From NCBI GenBank assembly GCA_036250195.1, contig JAVHZZ010000004.1, forward strand, positions 254,820,728 through 254,884,727: a DNA stretch of 64,000 nt, in the 5' to 3' direction. Below the pieces are notes generated by a model. It was not told the origin of the DNA and searched no databases. It saw only the letters and a program-made list of their open reading frames with translations. The translations under genes were made by a program, and so were the position numbers. Origin of the DNA: Mixophyes australis. Taxonomy: Eukaryota; Chordata; Amphibia; Anura; Limnodynastidae. Positions 25,701 to 37,700 of the stretch are shown piece after piece. Positions within the stretch are counted from its first letter, which is position 1, and the number at the start of each line of letters is the position of its first letter.

Positions 25701-28700
25701 CCACAATATATATTAAAAACCCTGAACTTTTATGATTCGCACCAATAAATGTACCTGGACTGCGTAGAGGAGTGGGTCACCACAATATCTATTAAAAACC
25801 CTGAACTTTTATGAATCGCACCAATAAATGTACCTGGACTGCGTAGAGGAGTGGGTCACCACAATATATATTAAAAACCCTGAACTTTTATGATTCGCAC
25901 CAATAAATGTACCTGGACTGCGTAGAGGAGTGGGTCACCACAATATATATTAAAAACCCTGAACTTTTATGATTCGCACCAATAAATGTACCTGGACTGC
26001 GTAGAGGAGTGGGTCACCACAATATCTATTAAAAACCCTGAACTTTTATGAATCGCACCAATAAATGTACCTGGACTGCGTAGAGGAGTGGGTCACCACA
26101 ATATATCTTAAAAACCCTGAACTTTTATGAATCGCACCAATAAATGTACCTGGACTGCGTAGAGGAGTGGGTCACCACAATATCTTAAAAATCCAGAACT
26201 TTGATGAATCGCACCAATAAATGTACCTGGACTGCCTAGAGGAGTGGGTCACCACAATATATCTTAAAAACCCTGAACTTTTATGAATCGCACCAATAAA
26301 TGTACCTGGAATGCGTAGAGGAGTGGGTCACCACAATATCTTAAAAACCCAGAACTTTGATGAATCGCACCAATAAATGTACCTGGACTGCCTAGAGGAG
26401 TGGGTCACCACAATATATATTAAAAACCCTGAACTTTTATGATTCGCACCAATAAATGTACCTGGACTGCGTAGAGGAATGGGTCACCACAATATCTTAA
26501 AAACCCTGAACTTTTATGAATCGCACCAATAAATGTACCTGGACTGCGTAGAGGAGTGGGTCACCACAATATATATTAAAAACCCTGAACTTTTATGATT
26601 CGCACCAATAAATGTACCTGGACTGCGTAGAGGAGTGGGTCACCACAATATCTATTAAAAACCCTGAACTTTTATGAATCGCACCAATAAATGTACCTGG
26701 ACTGCGTAGAGGAGTGGGTCACCACAATATATATTAAAAACCCTGAACTTTTATGATTCGCACCAATAAATGTACCTGGACTGCGTAGAGGAGTGGGTCA
26801 CCACAATATATATTAAAAACCCTGAACTTTTATGATTCGCACCAATAAATGTACCTGGACTGCGTAGAGGAGTGGGTCACCACAATATCTATTAAAAACC
26901 CTGAACTTTTATGAATCGCACCAATAAATGTACCTGGACTGCGTAGAGGAGTGGGTCACCACAATATATCTTAAAAACCCTGAACTTTTATGAATCGCAC
27001 CAATAAATGTACCTGGACTGCGTAGAGGAGTGGGTCACCACAATATCTTAAAAATCCAGAACTTTGATGAATCGCACCAATAAATGTACCTGGACTGCCT
27101 AGAGGAGTGGGTCACCACAATATATCTTAAAAACCCTGAACTTTTATGAATCGCACCAATAAATGTACCTGGAATGCGTAGAGGAGTGGGTCACCACAAT
27201 ATCTTAAAAACCCAGAACTTTGATGAATCGCACCAATAAATGTACCTGGACTGCCTAGAGGAGTGGGTCACCACAATATATCTTAAAAACCCTGAACTTT
27301 TATGAATCGCACCAATAAATGTACCTGGACTGCGTAGAGGAGTGGGTCACCACAATATCTATTAAAAACCCTGAACTTTTATGAATCGCACCAATAAATG
27401 TACCTGGACTGCGTAGAGGAGTGGGCACTGGGCACCACAATAAAATATATAAAAAACCTTCAACAGGTCTGCATTACACTACACATACGGCTGCTCCTCC
27501 ATCCTCTCCATCATATACATGTTGGAGTTTTAGCGTGTGACAACCTCTTGTTTTTGATAATGTCAGTGCATTTTGAATATTTTTCAATTTGCCCCACACC
27601 ACTGAATGTACTTTATCTATGATACGCATCTATCTATCTTGACTGCGTAGTGTGGTGGCCCCGGTACACAATTTTGTACCGAGGCCACAATATAATTAAA
27701 AAACCCTCCACGTGTCAGAATTCCACCAAACAAGTATCTGGACTGCATAGTGGGGTGGCCCCGGTACCCAATTCGATACCGGGGCCACAATACCTCCTCC
27801 AAACATGGTACAGACAATTCGTCATTGAGATCCCAGACAGACAGGGTCGAAGTGTTATTGTTTGACTTTGTAAACCCAAAAAAATGTCCCTGTTGCACAT
27901 AGTCGTGCAATGAAGACTGACTTTTTCATTTAAAGGCACGATCTTTCAAGTGTAGTGTTTGTAAGTCTAAGTCATATTATACTTTTGGTAAAATTGGTTT
28001 ATTTTGTTCCTCTTTATGGTAATTAGTAATAGAATTAAAGTATGAAATAGAATTAAAGTATGAAATAGAATTAAAGTATTAAATAGAATTAAAGTATGAA
28101 ATAGAATTAAAGTATGAAATAGAGTGGTATATAGAGTTGTAGTGTGGTATAGATAGAGTGGTCCACACAATATAATAATAATAAAACCCTCAACTGGTCT
28201 GAATTCCACCAAACAAGTATCTGGACTGCATAGTGGGGTGGCCCCGGTACCCAATTTGATACCGGGGCCACAATACCTCCTCCAAACATGGTACAGACAA
28301 TTCGTCATTGAGATCCCAGACAGACAGGGTCGAAGTGTTATTGTTTGACTTTGTAAACCCAAAAAAATGTCCCTGTTGCACATAGTCGTGCAATGAAGAC
28401 TGACTTTTTCATTTAAAGGCACGATCTTTCAAGTGTAGTGTTTGTAAGTCTAAGTCATATTATACTTTTGGTAAAATTGGTTTATTTTGTTCCTCTTTAT
28501 GGTAATTAGTAATAGAATTAAAGTATGAAATAGAATTAAAGTATGAAATAGAATTAAAGTATTAAATAGAATTAAAGTATGAAATAGAATTAAAGTAGGA
28601 AATAGAGTGGTATATAGAGTTGTAGTGTGGTATAGATAGAGTGGTCCACACAATATAATAATAATAAAACCCTCAACTGGTCTGAATTCCACCAAACAAG

Positions 28701-31700
28701 TATCTGGACTGCATAGTGGGGTGGCCCCGGTACCCAATTTGATACCGGGGCCACAATACCTCCTCCAAACATGGTACAGACAATTCGTCATTGAGTTCCC
28801 AGACAGACAGGGTCGAAGTGTTATTGGTTGACTTTGTAAACCCAAAAAAATGTCCCTGTTGCACATAGTCGTGCAATGGACAGTTACTTTTTTATTGAAA
28901 GACTCAAGCTTTCAAGTGTAGTGTTTATAAAATATAAACAACAATACAGTAGTTTTAGAGCACGTCAATACCTCTTGTTTTAAATTATGACACGGCATTT
29001 TACTTTTGGTTTAATTTCTTGTATTTTTTTAAATTTGGTTTTACTTTTTGAACATGGCAAACGACTGTTGATTGGTCATATAATGCAAAAAAAAAAGGTC
29101 CAAGATGGAATTGTCCTTGGGCCCTCACACCCACCCTTATGTTGTTGAAATAGGACATGCACACTTTAACAAACCAATCATTTCAGCGACAGGGCCTACC
29201 AAACAACTTTGGCTGAAATGATTGGTTTGTTTGGGCCCCCACACCAAAAAAGCTATTCATCTCTCCCTGTACAGACTAAACAGGCTCTACTGAGGCAAGA
29301 TGTCGTCCTCATCCTCAACCTCTGATTCCTCTCCCCCTACAGTGTGTACTTCCTCCTCATCACACATTATCAATTCGTCCCCGCTGGACTCCACAACCAC
29401 AGGTCCCTCTGTACTGTCTGGAGGGCAGTGCTGTACTTCATTGAGGAATTGATTATTCATTTTTATAAACATAATTTTTTCAACGTTCTGAGGAAGCAAC
29501 CTCCTTCGCCGCTCACTGACCAGGTTCCCCGCTGCTCTAAAAACTCTTTCCGAGTACACACTGGAGGGGGGACAACTCAGGTAAAATAGAGCCAGTTTGT
29601 ACAGGGGCTTCCAAACTGCCTTTTTTTCCTGCCAGTAACAATATGGACTGTCTGACATGTCTACTTGGATGGTGTCAGCAAAGTAATCATCCACAATTTT
29701 TTCTATTGTGACAGCATCCAATGCAGCGACAGTAGACATGTCTGCAATGGTTGGCAGGTCCTTCAGTCCGGACCAGATGTTATCAGCATCCCCGCCAGCG
29801 CCTCTTTTGGGAAAACTGAGCTTTTTCCTCGCAGCCATAGATGTGGAAGAAAATGAGGGTGGAGCTGTTGGCATGTCACGGTCCTCTTCAGAGGACAATC
29901 TCCTGACCAGCAGGTCTTTGCACCGCTGTAGACTTGTGTCCGCCGGAAACAGAGACACAACATACGCTTTAAACCGAGGATCGAGCACGGTGGCCAGAAT
30001 GTATTCCTCTGACTTTAAAAGAGTGACCACCCTCGGATCCTGGCAAAGCGTACGAAGGGCTACATCCACAAGAGCTACATGCTTGGTGTAATCGCAATGG
30101 CTTACCAGCTCCTCCCTCACTTTCTCCAGCTGCTTCTGCAACAGCCTGATCAGGGGAATGACCTGACTCAAGCTGGCAGTGTCGGAACTGACTTCTCGTG
30201 TGGCAAGTTCAAATGGCTGCAGAACCTTGCACAACACGGAAATCAGTCTCCACTGCGCTTGACTGAGGCGCATCCCCACTCCTTTGCCTATGTCGTAGGT
30301 GGCTGTGTAGGCCTGAATGGCCTTTTGCTGCTCCTCCATCCTCTGCAGCATATAGAGGGTGGAGTTCCAGCGCGTCACAACCTCTTGTTTGAGGTGATGG
30401 CAGGGCAGGTTCATGCTTTTTTGATGTGCCTCTAGTCTGCGGTAGGCACTGGCTGAATGCCGAAAGTGTCCAGCAATTTTGCGCGCCACCGCAAGCATCT
30501 CCTGCACACCCCTGTCACTCTTGAGGTAATGCTGCACCACCAAATTAATGGTGTGGGCAAAACATGGGACGTGCTGGAAATTGCCCATATTTAATGCCCG
30601 CACAATGTTACTGGCATTGTCTGACACCACAAATCCCCATGAGAGTCTAAGTGGGGTAAGCCACTGGGAGATAATTTCCCTCATTTTCTCTAATATGTTG
30701 TCAGCGTTGTGCCTCTTATTAAAGCCTGTAATGCACAATGTTGCCTGCCTTTGCACGAGCCGCCATTTTGTAGTTGCTGCTACTGATGCAGCTGTTGCTG
30801 TTGCTGCGGAAGGGGATGCATCTACCCAGTGGGCTGTCACAGTCATATAGTCCTTCGTTTGCCCAGAACCACTTGTCCACATGTCCGTGGTTAAGTGGAC
30901 AGTGGGTACAACCGCATTTTTTAGAGCACTGAGGACACTTGATCGTACTTCTCTGTACATTTTTGGTATCGCCTGCCTAGTGAAGTGGAATCTCGACGGG
31001 ATTTGGTACCGGGGACACAATACCTCCATCAACCCTCTAAATCCCACTCCACTGATGGCGGACACCGGGCGCACGTCTAACACCAACATTGCAGTTACAG
31101 CCGCAGTTATACGCTTTGCAATAGGGTGACTACTATCGTATTTTGTGGTCATGGCAAACGACTGTTGGACGGTCAATTGTTTTGTGAAAGACTTAGCGGT
31201 CTTACGACTTCCCCTCTGGGAAGATGACCGACTAACAGCAGCAACAGCAGCAGTGGCAGTAGTAGGCGTACCGCTGCAGGATTCCTCGGATGAATCCCGT
31301 ATTGAGGAGGACTCAGTCTGGCTGCTGACTTGGGCTGCAGGACTGAATCTGATGGAGATTGTGGAGGAAGTTGACGAGGAGGGTGTTGCTGGTGTGTATC
31401 CAACTGGACCACGGGATTTAGGTGTCCCTGTACCGATGAGGGTCCTAGCCCCAGTTCCTGAACTAACCACTGAACTATGAAGGTTATTCAGGTGACGTAT
31501 AAGGGAGGATGTTCCTAGGTGGGCAAGATCCTTACCCCTGCTTATTTGAGCTTTACATAAGCTACATATGGCCATACATTGGTTGTCTGGATTTGGATAA
31601 AAATAACTCCAGACCGAAGAGGTGCATTTTTTGGTCTTGTGACCAGGCATGACGATGGGCTTTTTCATCCCATGGACATCAGCTGTTTCCCCCCCTGGTG

Positions 31701-34700
31701 CCTCATTTACAATAACCACATCACCATCCTCATCATCAAGTTCCTCCACAGCGCCAGCTACATCATCAATAGCCTCCTCCCGAGCCACCTCTTCCCGTAC
31801 AGTTATGGGAAGGTCAGGCTTGACAACCACCAACATCCTTGGACTCGCCTTGTGGATTTGTGATAATTTCTCTTTAGAAGGCAGAGTTGTTTGCTGTTTT
31901 GTTGCTGACAGCATAACTCTCTTCAATTTTTTGTAGGGGGGGGGGAGGAGGAGGAGGGCTAAGATCCGTGGGTGAAGCTGAACCACTAGTCATGAACACG
32001 GGCCAGGGCCTAAGCCGTTCCTTGCCACTCCGTGTCGTAAATGGCATATTGGCAACTTTACGTTTCTCCTCAGATGATTTTAAGTTTCTCTTTTTGCTAC
32101 TTTTTCTTAACTTGGGCTTTTTGGATTTTACATGCCCGGTACTACGAGATTGGGCATCGGGCTTGGAAGACGACGTTGATGACATTTCATCGTCTATGTC
32201 ATGACTAGTGGCAGCAGCTTCAGCATTAGGAGGAAGTGGGTCTTGATCTTTCCCTACTTTATCCTCCAAATTTTTGGTCTCCATTATATGTAGCACAAGA
32301 TACTGCAGAATGTGTGAACTTTGTAATATTGCAGTACCAATGGACTTATACTGCTGGATTGGTTTTGCAAATTTGGTTATAATTATTATATTTTTATTTT
32401 TTTTTAAATTTTTTATTTTTTTTTACTTTTTTTTTATTTTTTAAAAACTTGGGAATAATGGGGAAATAACTATGCCCTTAGAAGCACAGAGCACAGGACA
32501 CAGCACCACTGGACTGAACAGGACACGGCACAGGACCCAGCAGCACTACGGAACTCAGCAGGACAGAGCACAGGACACAGCACCACTGGACTGATACTGC
32601 AGAATGTGTGAACTTTGTAATATTGCAGTACCAATGGACTTATACTGCTGGATTGGTTTTGCAAATTTGGTTATAATTATTATATATTTTTATTTTTTTT
32701 TAAATTTTTTATTTTTTTTTACTTTTTTTTTATTTTTTAAAAACTTGGGAATAATGGGGAAATAACTATGCCCTTAGAAGCACAGAGCACAGGACACAGC
32801 ACCACTGGACTGAAAAGGACACGGCACAGGACCCAGCAGCACTACGGAACTCAGCAGGACAGAGCACAGGACACAGCACCACTGGACTGATACTGCAGAA
32901 TGTGTGAACTTTGTAATATTGCAGTACCAATGGACTTATACTGCTGGATTGGTTTTGCAAATTTGGTTATAATTATTATATATTTTTATTTTTTTTTAAA
33001 TTTTTTATTTTTTTTTACTTTTTTTTTATTTTTTAAAAACTTGGGAATAATGGGGAAATAACTATGCCCTTAGAAGCACAGAGCACAGGACACAGCACCA
33101 CTGGACTGAACAGGACACGGCACAGGACCCAGCAGCACTACGGAACTCAGCAGGACAGAGCACAGGACACAGCACCACTGGACTGATACTGCAGAATGTG
33201 TGAACTTTGTAATATTGCAGTACCAATGGACTTATACTGCTGGATTGGTTTTGCAAATTTGGTTATAATTATTATATATTTTTATTTTTTTTTTAATTTT
33301 TTATTTTTTTTTACTTTTTTTTTATTTTTTAAAAACTTGGGAATAATGGGGAAATAACTATGCCCTTAGAAGCACAGAGCACAGGACACAGCACCACTGG
33401 ACTGAACAGGACACGGCACAGGACCCAGCAGCACTACGGAACTCAGCAGGACAGAGCACAGGACACAACACCACTGGACTGATACTGCAGAATGTGTAAA
33501 CTTTGTAATATTGCAGTACCACTGGACTTTTACTGCTGAATGTGTGAACTTGGTAATATTGCAGTACCAATGGGCTTATACTGCAGGATTGGTTGTGCAA
33601 ATTTTGTGGTAATTAAAAAAAATTAAATTAGTTTTTGGTATTTTTTTAAATAACTTTTTTTTTTTTTTTTAAACACAGGGGAATATTGGGGAAATAACTA
33701 TGCCCTTAGAAGCACAGAGCACAGGACACAGCACCACTGGACTGAACAGGACACAGCACTGGACCCAGCAGCACCACTGACCTCAGAAGGACAGAGCACA
33801 GCACACAGCACCACTGGACTGATACTGCAGAACACAGCACAGCACAGCACAGCACAGCACAGAACTAAACAGCACAGCACAGAACTAAACAGCACAGCAC
33901 GAGATCTACCAGGACAGAGGACCACCTAACACACCCTCCCTCTACCCTGATCAATGCCCGAGTGAAGATGGCGGTGACTAGCGGGGAATTTATAGGATCC
34001 GAGTATCGCGAGATCCGACAACGGGATTATGAGTCAGAGCCTCAGTTTCATATTTGAATTTGGCGCCAATACCCGGATCTGTCTCGGATCCGACTCGGAT
34101 CGGCAATGTTCGGGTGGGCTCGGATTTCAGATATCCGAGCCCGCTCATCTCTATTCTTAATATACGGCTGTATTAATCATGGATCATTATATATAATTAG
34201 CCAGTAAAATATGTAATAACTATGTTTTTAATGCTAAGTATACCTGTGGCAGCATTCATTGGATATCTGTGTGTAATTGCTGTAAAAGAGGGTCAAACCA
34301 TATAATCAATCTCAAGCTTCTATAATTATATATATTATGTTATGCAGAATGGTTGGAGATAGATATATATGTGAATCTCCCTAATTACAAAAAAAAGAGC
34401 GATTTGAAGAATTAAATAGTGTAAAATAATTACCTCCCAAGTTCGATGTGACCCCGTCCAAGGGCTTGCCCACTTTAAGCTGCCCACACATTGGCTGACC
34501 TGGTCATTAGAGTTTTACAGGCTGGCAGGTTCACAAAGGGCACAATAAGTGCACTGGTCAAAAGCTAATGGATTTTGATCAAGGTTGTTGGATGTTTGAT
34601 GCCCACACTCCAAAACAATGGGCAATTCCTATCTGTCTGCCAGATGTTAGCCAATTTAACCTATTTAGATAATATTTTTAATGTGTTGTCTATTTCAAAT

Positions 34701-37700
34701 GACCCCTTTAGGGCAAAATGTAAAGGGTTCAGTTAACAAGTTGTCTTGTTCACTCATCTCCAACTTCTTTGTGTGATAATTTAATCAGAAATCAGATCTA
34801 AGCAGAGTTGTGTATCTAAGTTTTTGTAACATATTTTCTTTTTAAACAGATGGGTGAGTCACATGCTGTAGACCAATGCAACTCTGTGAATCAAGTGGCA
34901 GGTCAGACCCTTGTTCTGCAAACCCTTACTGGTAAGATCCCATAAGTAAACGGCGATAGAGAAGTTCATTTTCTCCTTCGAATTTACAGTCAGTGACTGG
35001 AACCGAAACAAAACCTTACTAAAGCAGATGTGTAAAATTAACAGTACAATGCTATTGAATATAACTATATATGGGGTAATGTAAACCATTTATAAATTAT
35101 AAGTATATTAGCAGTCAAAAAGGAGTTCTCTGACCATATAAAGGCATCAGGCATAGCTGACGTCTAATATCCATAATAATTTACCGTCAGTGGTGCATTA
35201 TTCCATATATATTCATATTACACAGTAATATATAATCAACTGTACATATTATTTCTAACAATATACACATTGTCTTACAAAAAACTGATTATATTAGAAC
35301 TATCCTATTCTAAGAAATTATATCTGAACTCACTGTTCATACAGATATTATTTACAGACATGTAAACATTTATTACCATCACTTGTGCATTATAAAAATT
35401 AGGTTTGTTTTTTTTAGCCTATAGCTGCAACCAGCCAGCATATATCAACTGCACAAGAATTACTATATACATTATTTAGGTAAATCACTGCTATTGAAAA
35501 CCCACCAGATAATCCATTTTTCTTCTAACATGCAGATATGAAAGATATTACAAGCACTGGAGGAAGTAGAGCTGAACCACAAACTAAGGTAATGTATTGT
35601 GAGCCTCTTAACTGAAGTGTGACTCATGACACCTTTCTACTCATACTTTTATATAGATAAACAATAACCAATGCATTAGTGTTCAGGAAGCATGGATTTC
35701 AAATAATAGCCTTTTTACTTTAACACATGCACTTAGGAAATAAAACAACGGTAGAGGTGTGGCTGTGTAGCCTAGTCATTGTACAAGCCTATAATTGATT
35801 AGCAATTAAACCTGTTATGAAATCACATGGTATCTGTCATTCAATGTTTCAAAAAAGATGTTATTTTAAAAAAGCCTTGTTTGCTGCTCTTCTCCAGTGG
35901 ATGGGGTACAAAAGTAAAAACATAAGTCACTGCCTATTACCCCAATTGTACATCACCTCTTTCCCTCATTAAATCAAACTTTTCTTATTTCTTCCATTGT
36001 ACGGCTGCTTGTACATCTCAAGTAAGGTCTCCGGGGCAGGGCTGCCTTTAGTTTACATGTCATATGTATTGCTTTTGTACTTTTAAATGCTTTGGTCTGA
36101 TTACGATGTGCTGTGCATGTGGTTTATCTTGTGTCTCAAATGGGCAAATGATATCCCATTTTATGTAGTGATTTATTTTACCTTCTACATGCTTTAAAAA
36201 TGAAGGCCTTTTATGTGGTAAAAAAGCACTGTGCTGTTTTGCAGATTTGACAACACCTTAATATTCTCCACCCCTTGGTGTTTATTTAAATGTCTTGTAT
36301 TCATAACAAAACTCAATTTTTTGTTAGTTTGCCACTTAGACTAGTACGTAATTGTCACTAGATCATTATGCATACAGAACACCCAGTTCTGCCACAATCC
36401 GTCATCATCCAGAGCAAACACTTTTTTGGCATTGTTGTGCTTAGTGGTATATATCAGTTTTAAATTAGTTTTTCGTGAGCCATGATTTTTGTCCTCTTTG
36501 CAAATACACCGATTTTTGTGAACATTACCATTAGATTTGTGATTTATATAACTTGTTATTTTATAATTTAACAATTTGACACCACTTCCAGCATGCTACA
36601 CATGTACAGTCAATGCCAAAAGTTTTGAGAATGACACAAATATTATTTTTCACAAAATCTGCTGCCTCAGTTTTTATGATGGCATTTTGCATATACTCCA
36701 GAATGTCATGAAGATTGATCAAATAAATTGCAATCCCTCTTTGCCATGACAATAAACTTTATCCCAAAAATAACATTTCCACTGCATTTCAGCCATGCCA
36801 CAAAAGAACCAGCTGACATCAGGTTAGTGATTTTTTTCGTTAACACAGGTAAGAGTGTTGACGTGGACAAGGCTGGAGATCACACTGTAATGCTGATTGA
36901 GTTAGAATAACAGACTGGAAGCTTTAAAAGGAGGGTGGTGCTTAAAATAATTGTTCTTCCTCTGTTAACCATGGCTATCGGCAAGGAAAAACATGCAGTC
37001 ATCATTACTTTGCACAAAAAGGGCTTCACAGGCAAGGTTATTGCTGCTAGTAAGACTGCACCTAAATCAACCATTTATCAAATCATCAAGAACTTCAAGG
37101 CGAGAAATTTAATAGTTGTGAAGTAGGCTTCAGGGCGCCTAAGAACATCCAGGGCCGTCTCTTAAAGTTGATTCAGCTACAGGATCAGGGCACCACCAGT
37201 GCAGAGCTTGCTCAGAAATGGCAGCAGGCAGGTGTGAGTGCATCTGCACGCACAGTGAGGCAAAGAGTTTTCGAGGATGGCCTGTGGTCAAGAAGGCCAA
37301 CAAAGAAGCCACTTCTCTCCAGGAAAAACATCAGGGACAGATTGATATTCGGCAAATGGTACAGGAATTGGACTACTGTGGACTGGTGTAAAGTCATTTT
37401 CTCTGATGAATCCCCTTTCAGATTGTTTGGGGCATCTGGAGAAGGAAAGGTGAGCGCTACCATCAGTCCTGTGTCATGCCAACAGTAAATAAGTGTAGTA
37501 ACATGTGAATGGGGGCAAGTAATTGTGTGGATAGCTAGCAAAGAACTTGTGCAGAGTGGAAAGGTCAAAAAAGGGACATATTTTGAGATAAGGGAGGAAG
37601 TATGTTGGTGCAGTTTTATTAATGAATTTGCATATTAGTAAAGCATCCTGAGACCATTCATGTGTGGGGTTTGCTTCTCAGCCAAGGGAGTGGGCTCACT

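Larger units (their letters stand above)
24960..34161 (-). mobile_element. 9.2-kb hAT transposon with internal satellites
   Basis: 24968-34153 (9186 bp), bounded by inverted ends TAGGGATGTGC and TAGAGATGAGC and a perfect 8-bp target duplication TTCTTAAT at 24960-24967 and 34154-34161. Layout on the plus strand: end with repeated TTCGGATTT motifs; 79-bp satellite; transposase fragment; 483-bp tandem units; hairpin; transposase (minus); 296-bp tandem units; end with repeated CGGATCCGA-type motifs. The CGGAT motifs near both ends are probable transposase-binding sites. It sits antisense in the large RGS14 intron. Perfect duplication and an almost open transposase imply a recent insertion. Confidence 0.9.

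Noticed and set aside
25281..27425. Regular array that might be taken for a CRISPR
   Set aside because: No unique spacers; the whole 79-bp unit is repeated, in a vertebrate transposon.
27715..28876. Six overlapping minus-strand frames with near-identical proteins
   Set aside because: Shadows of the 483-bp tandem repeat derived from transposase sequence, not genes.
31145..31936. Several 79-111 codon plus-strand frames over the transposase
   Set aside because: Antisense shadows of the minus-strand hAT transposase.
32470..33925. Repeated 64-80 codon minus-strand frames
   Set aside because: Products of the 296-bp tandem units; no domain.
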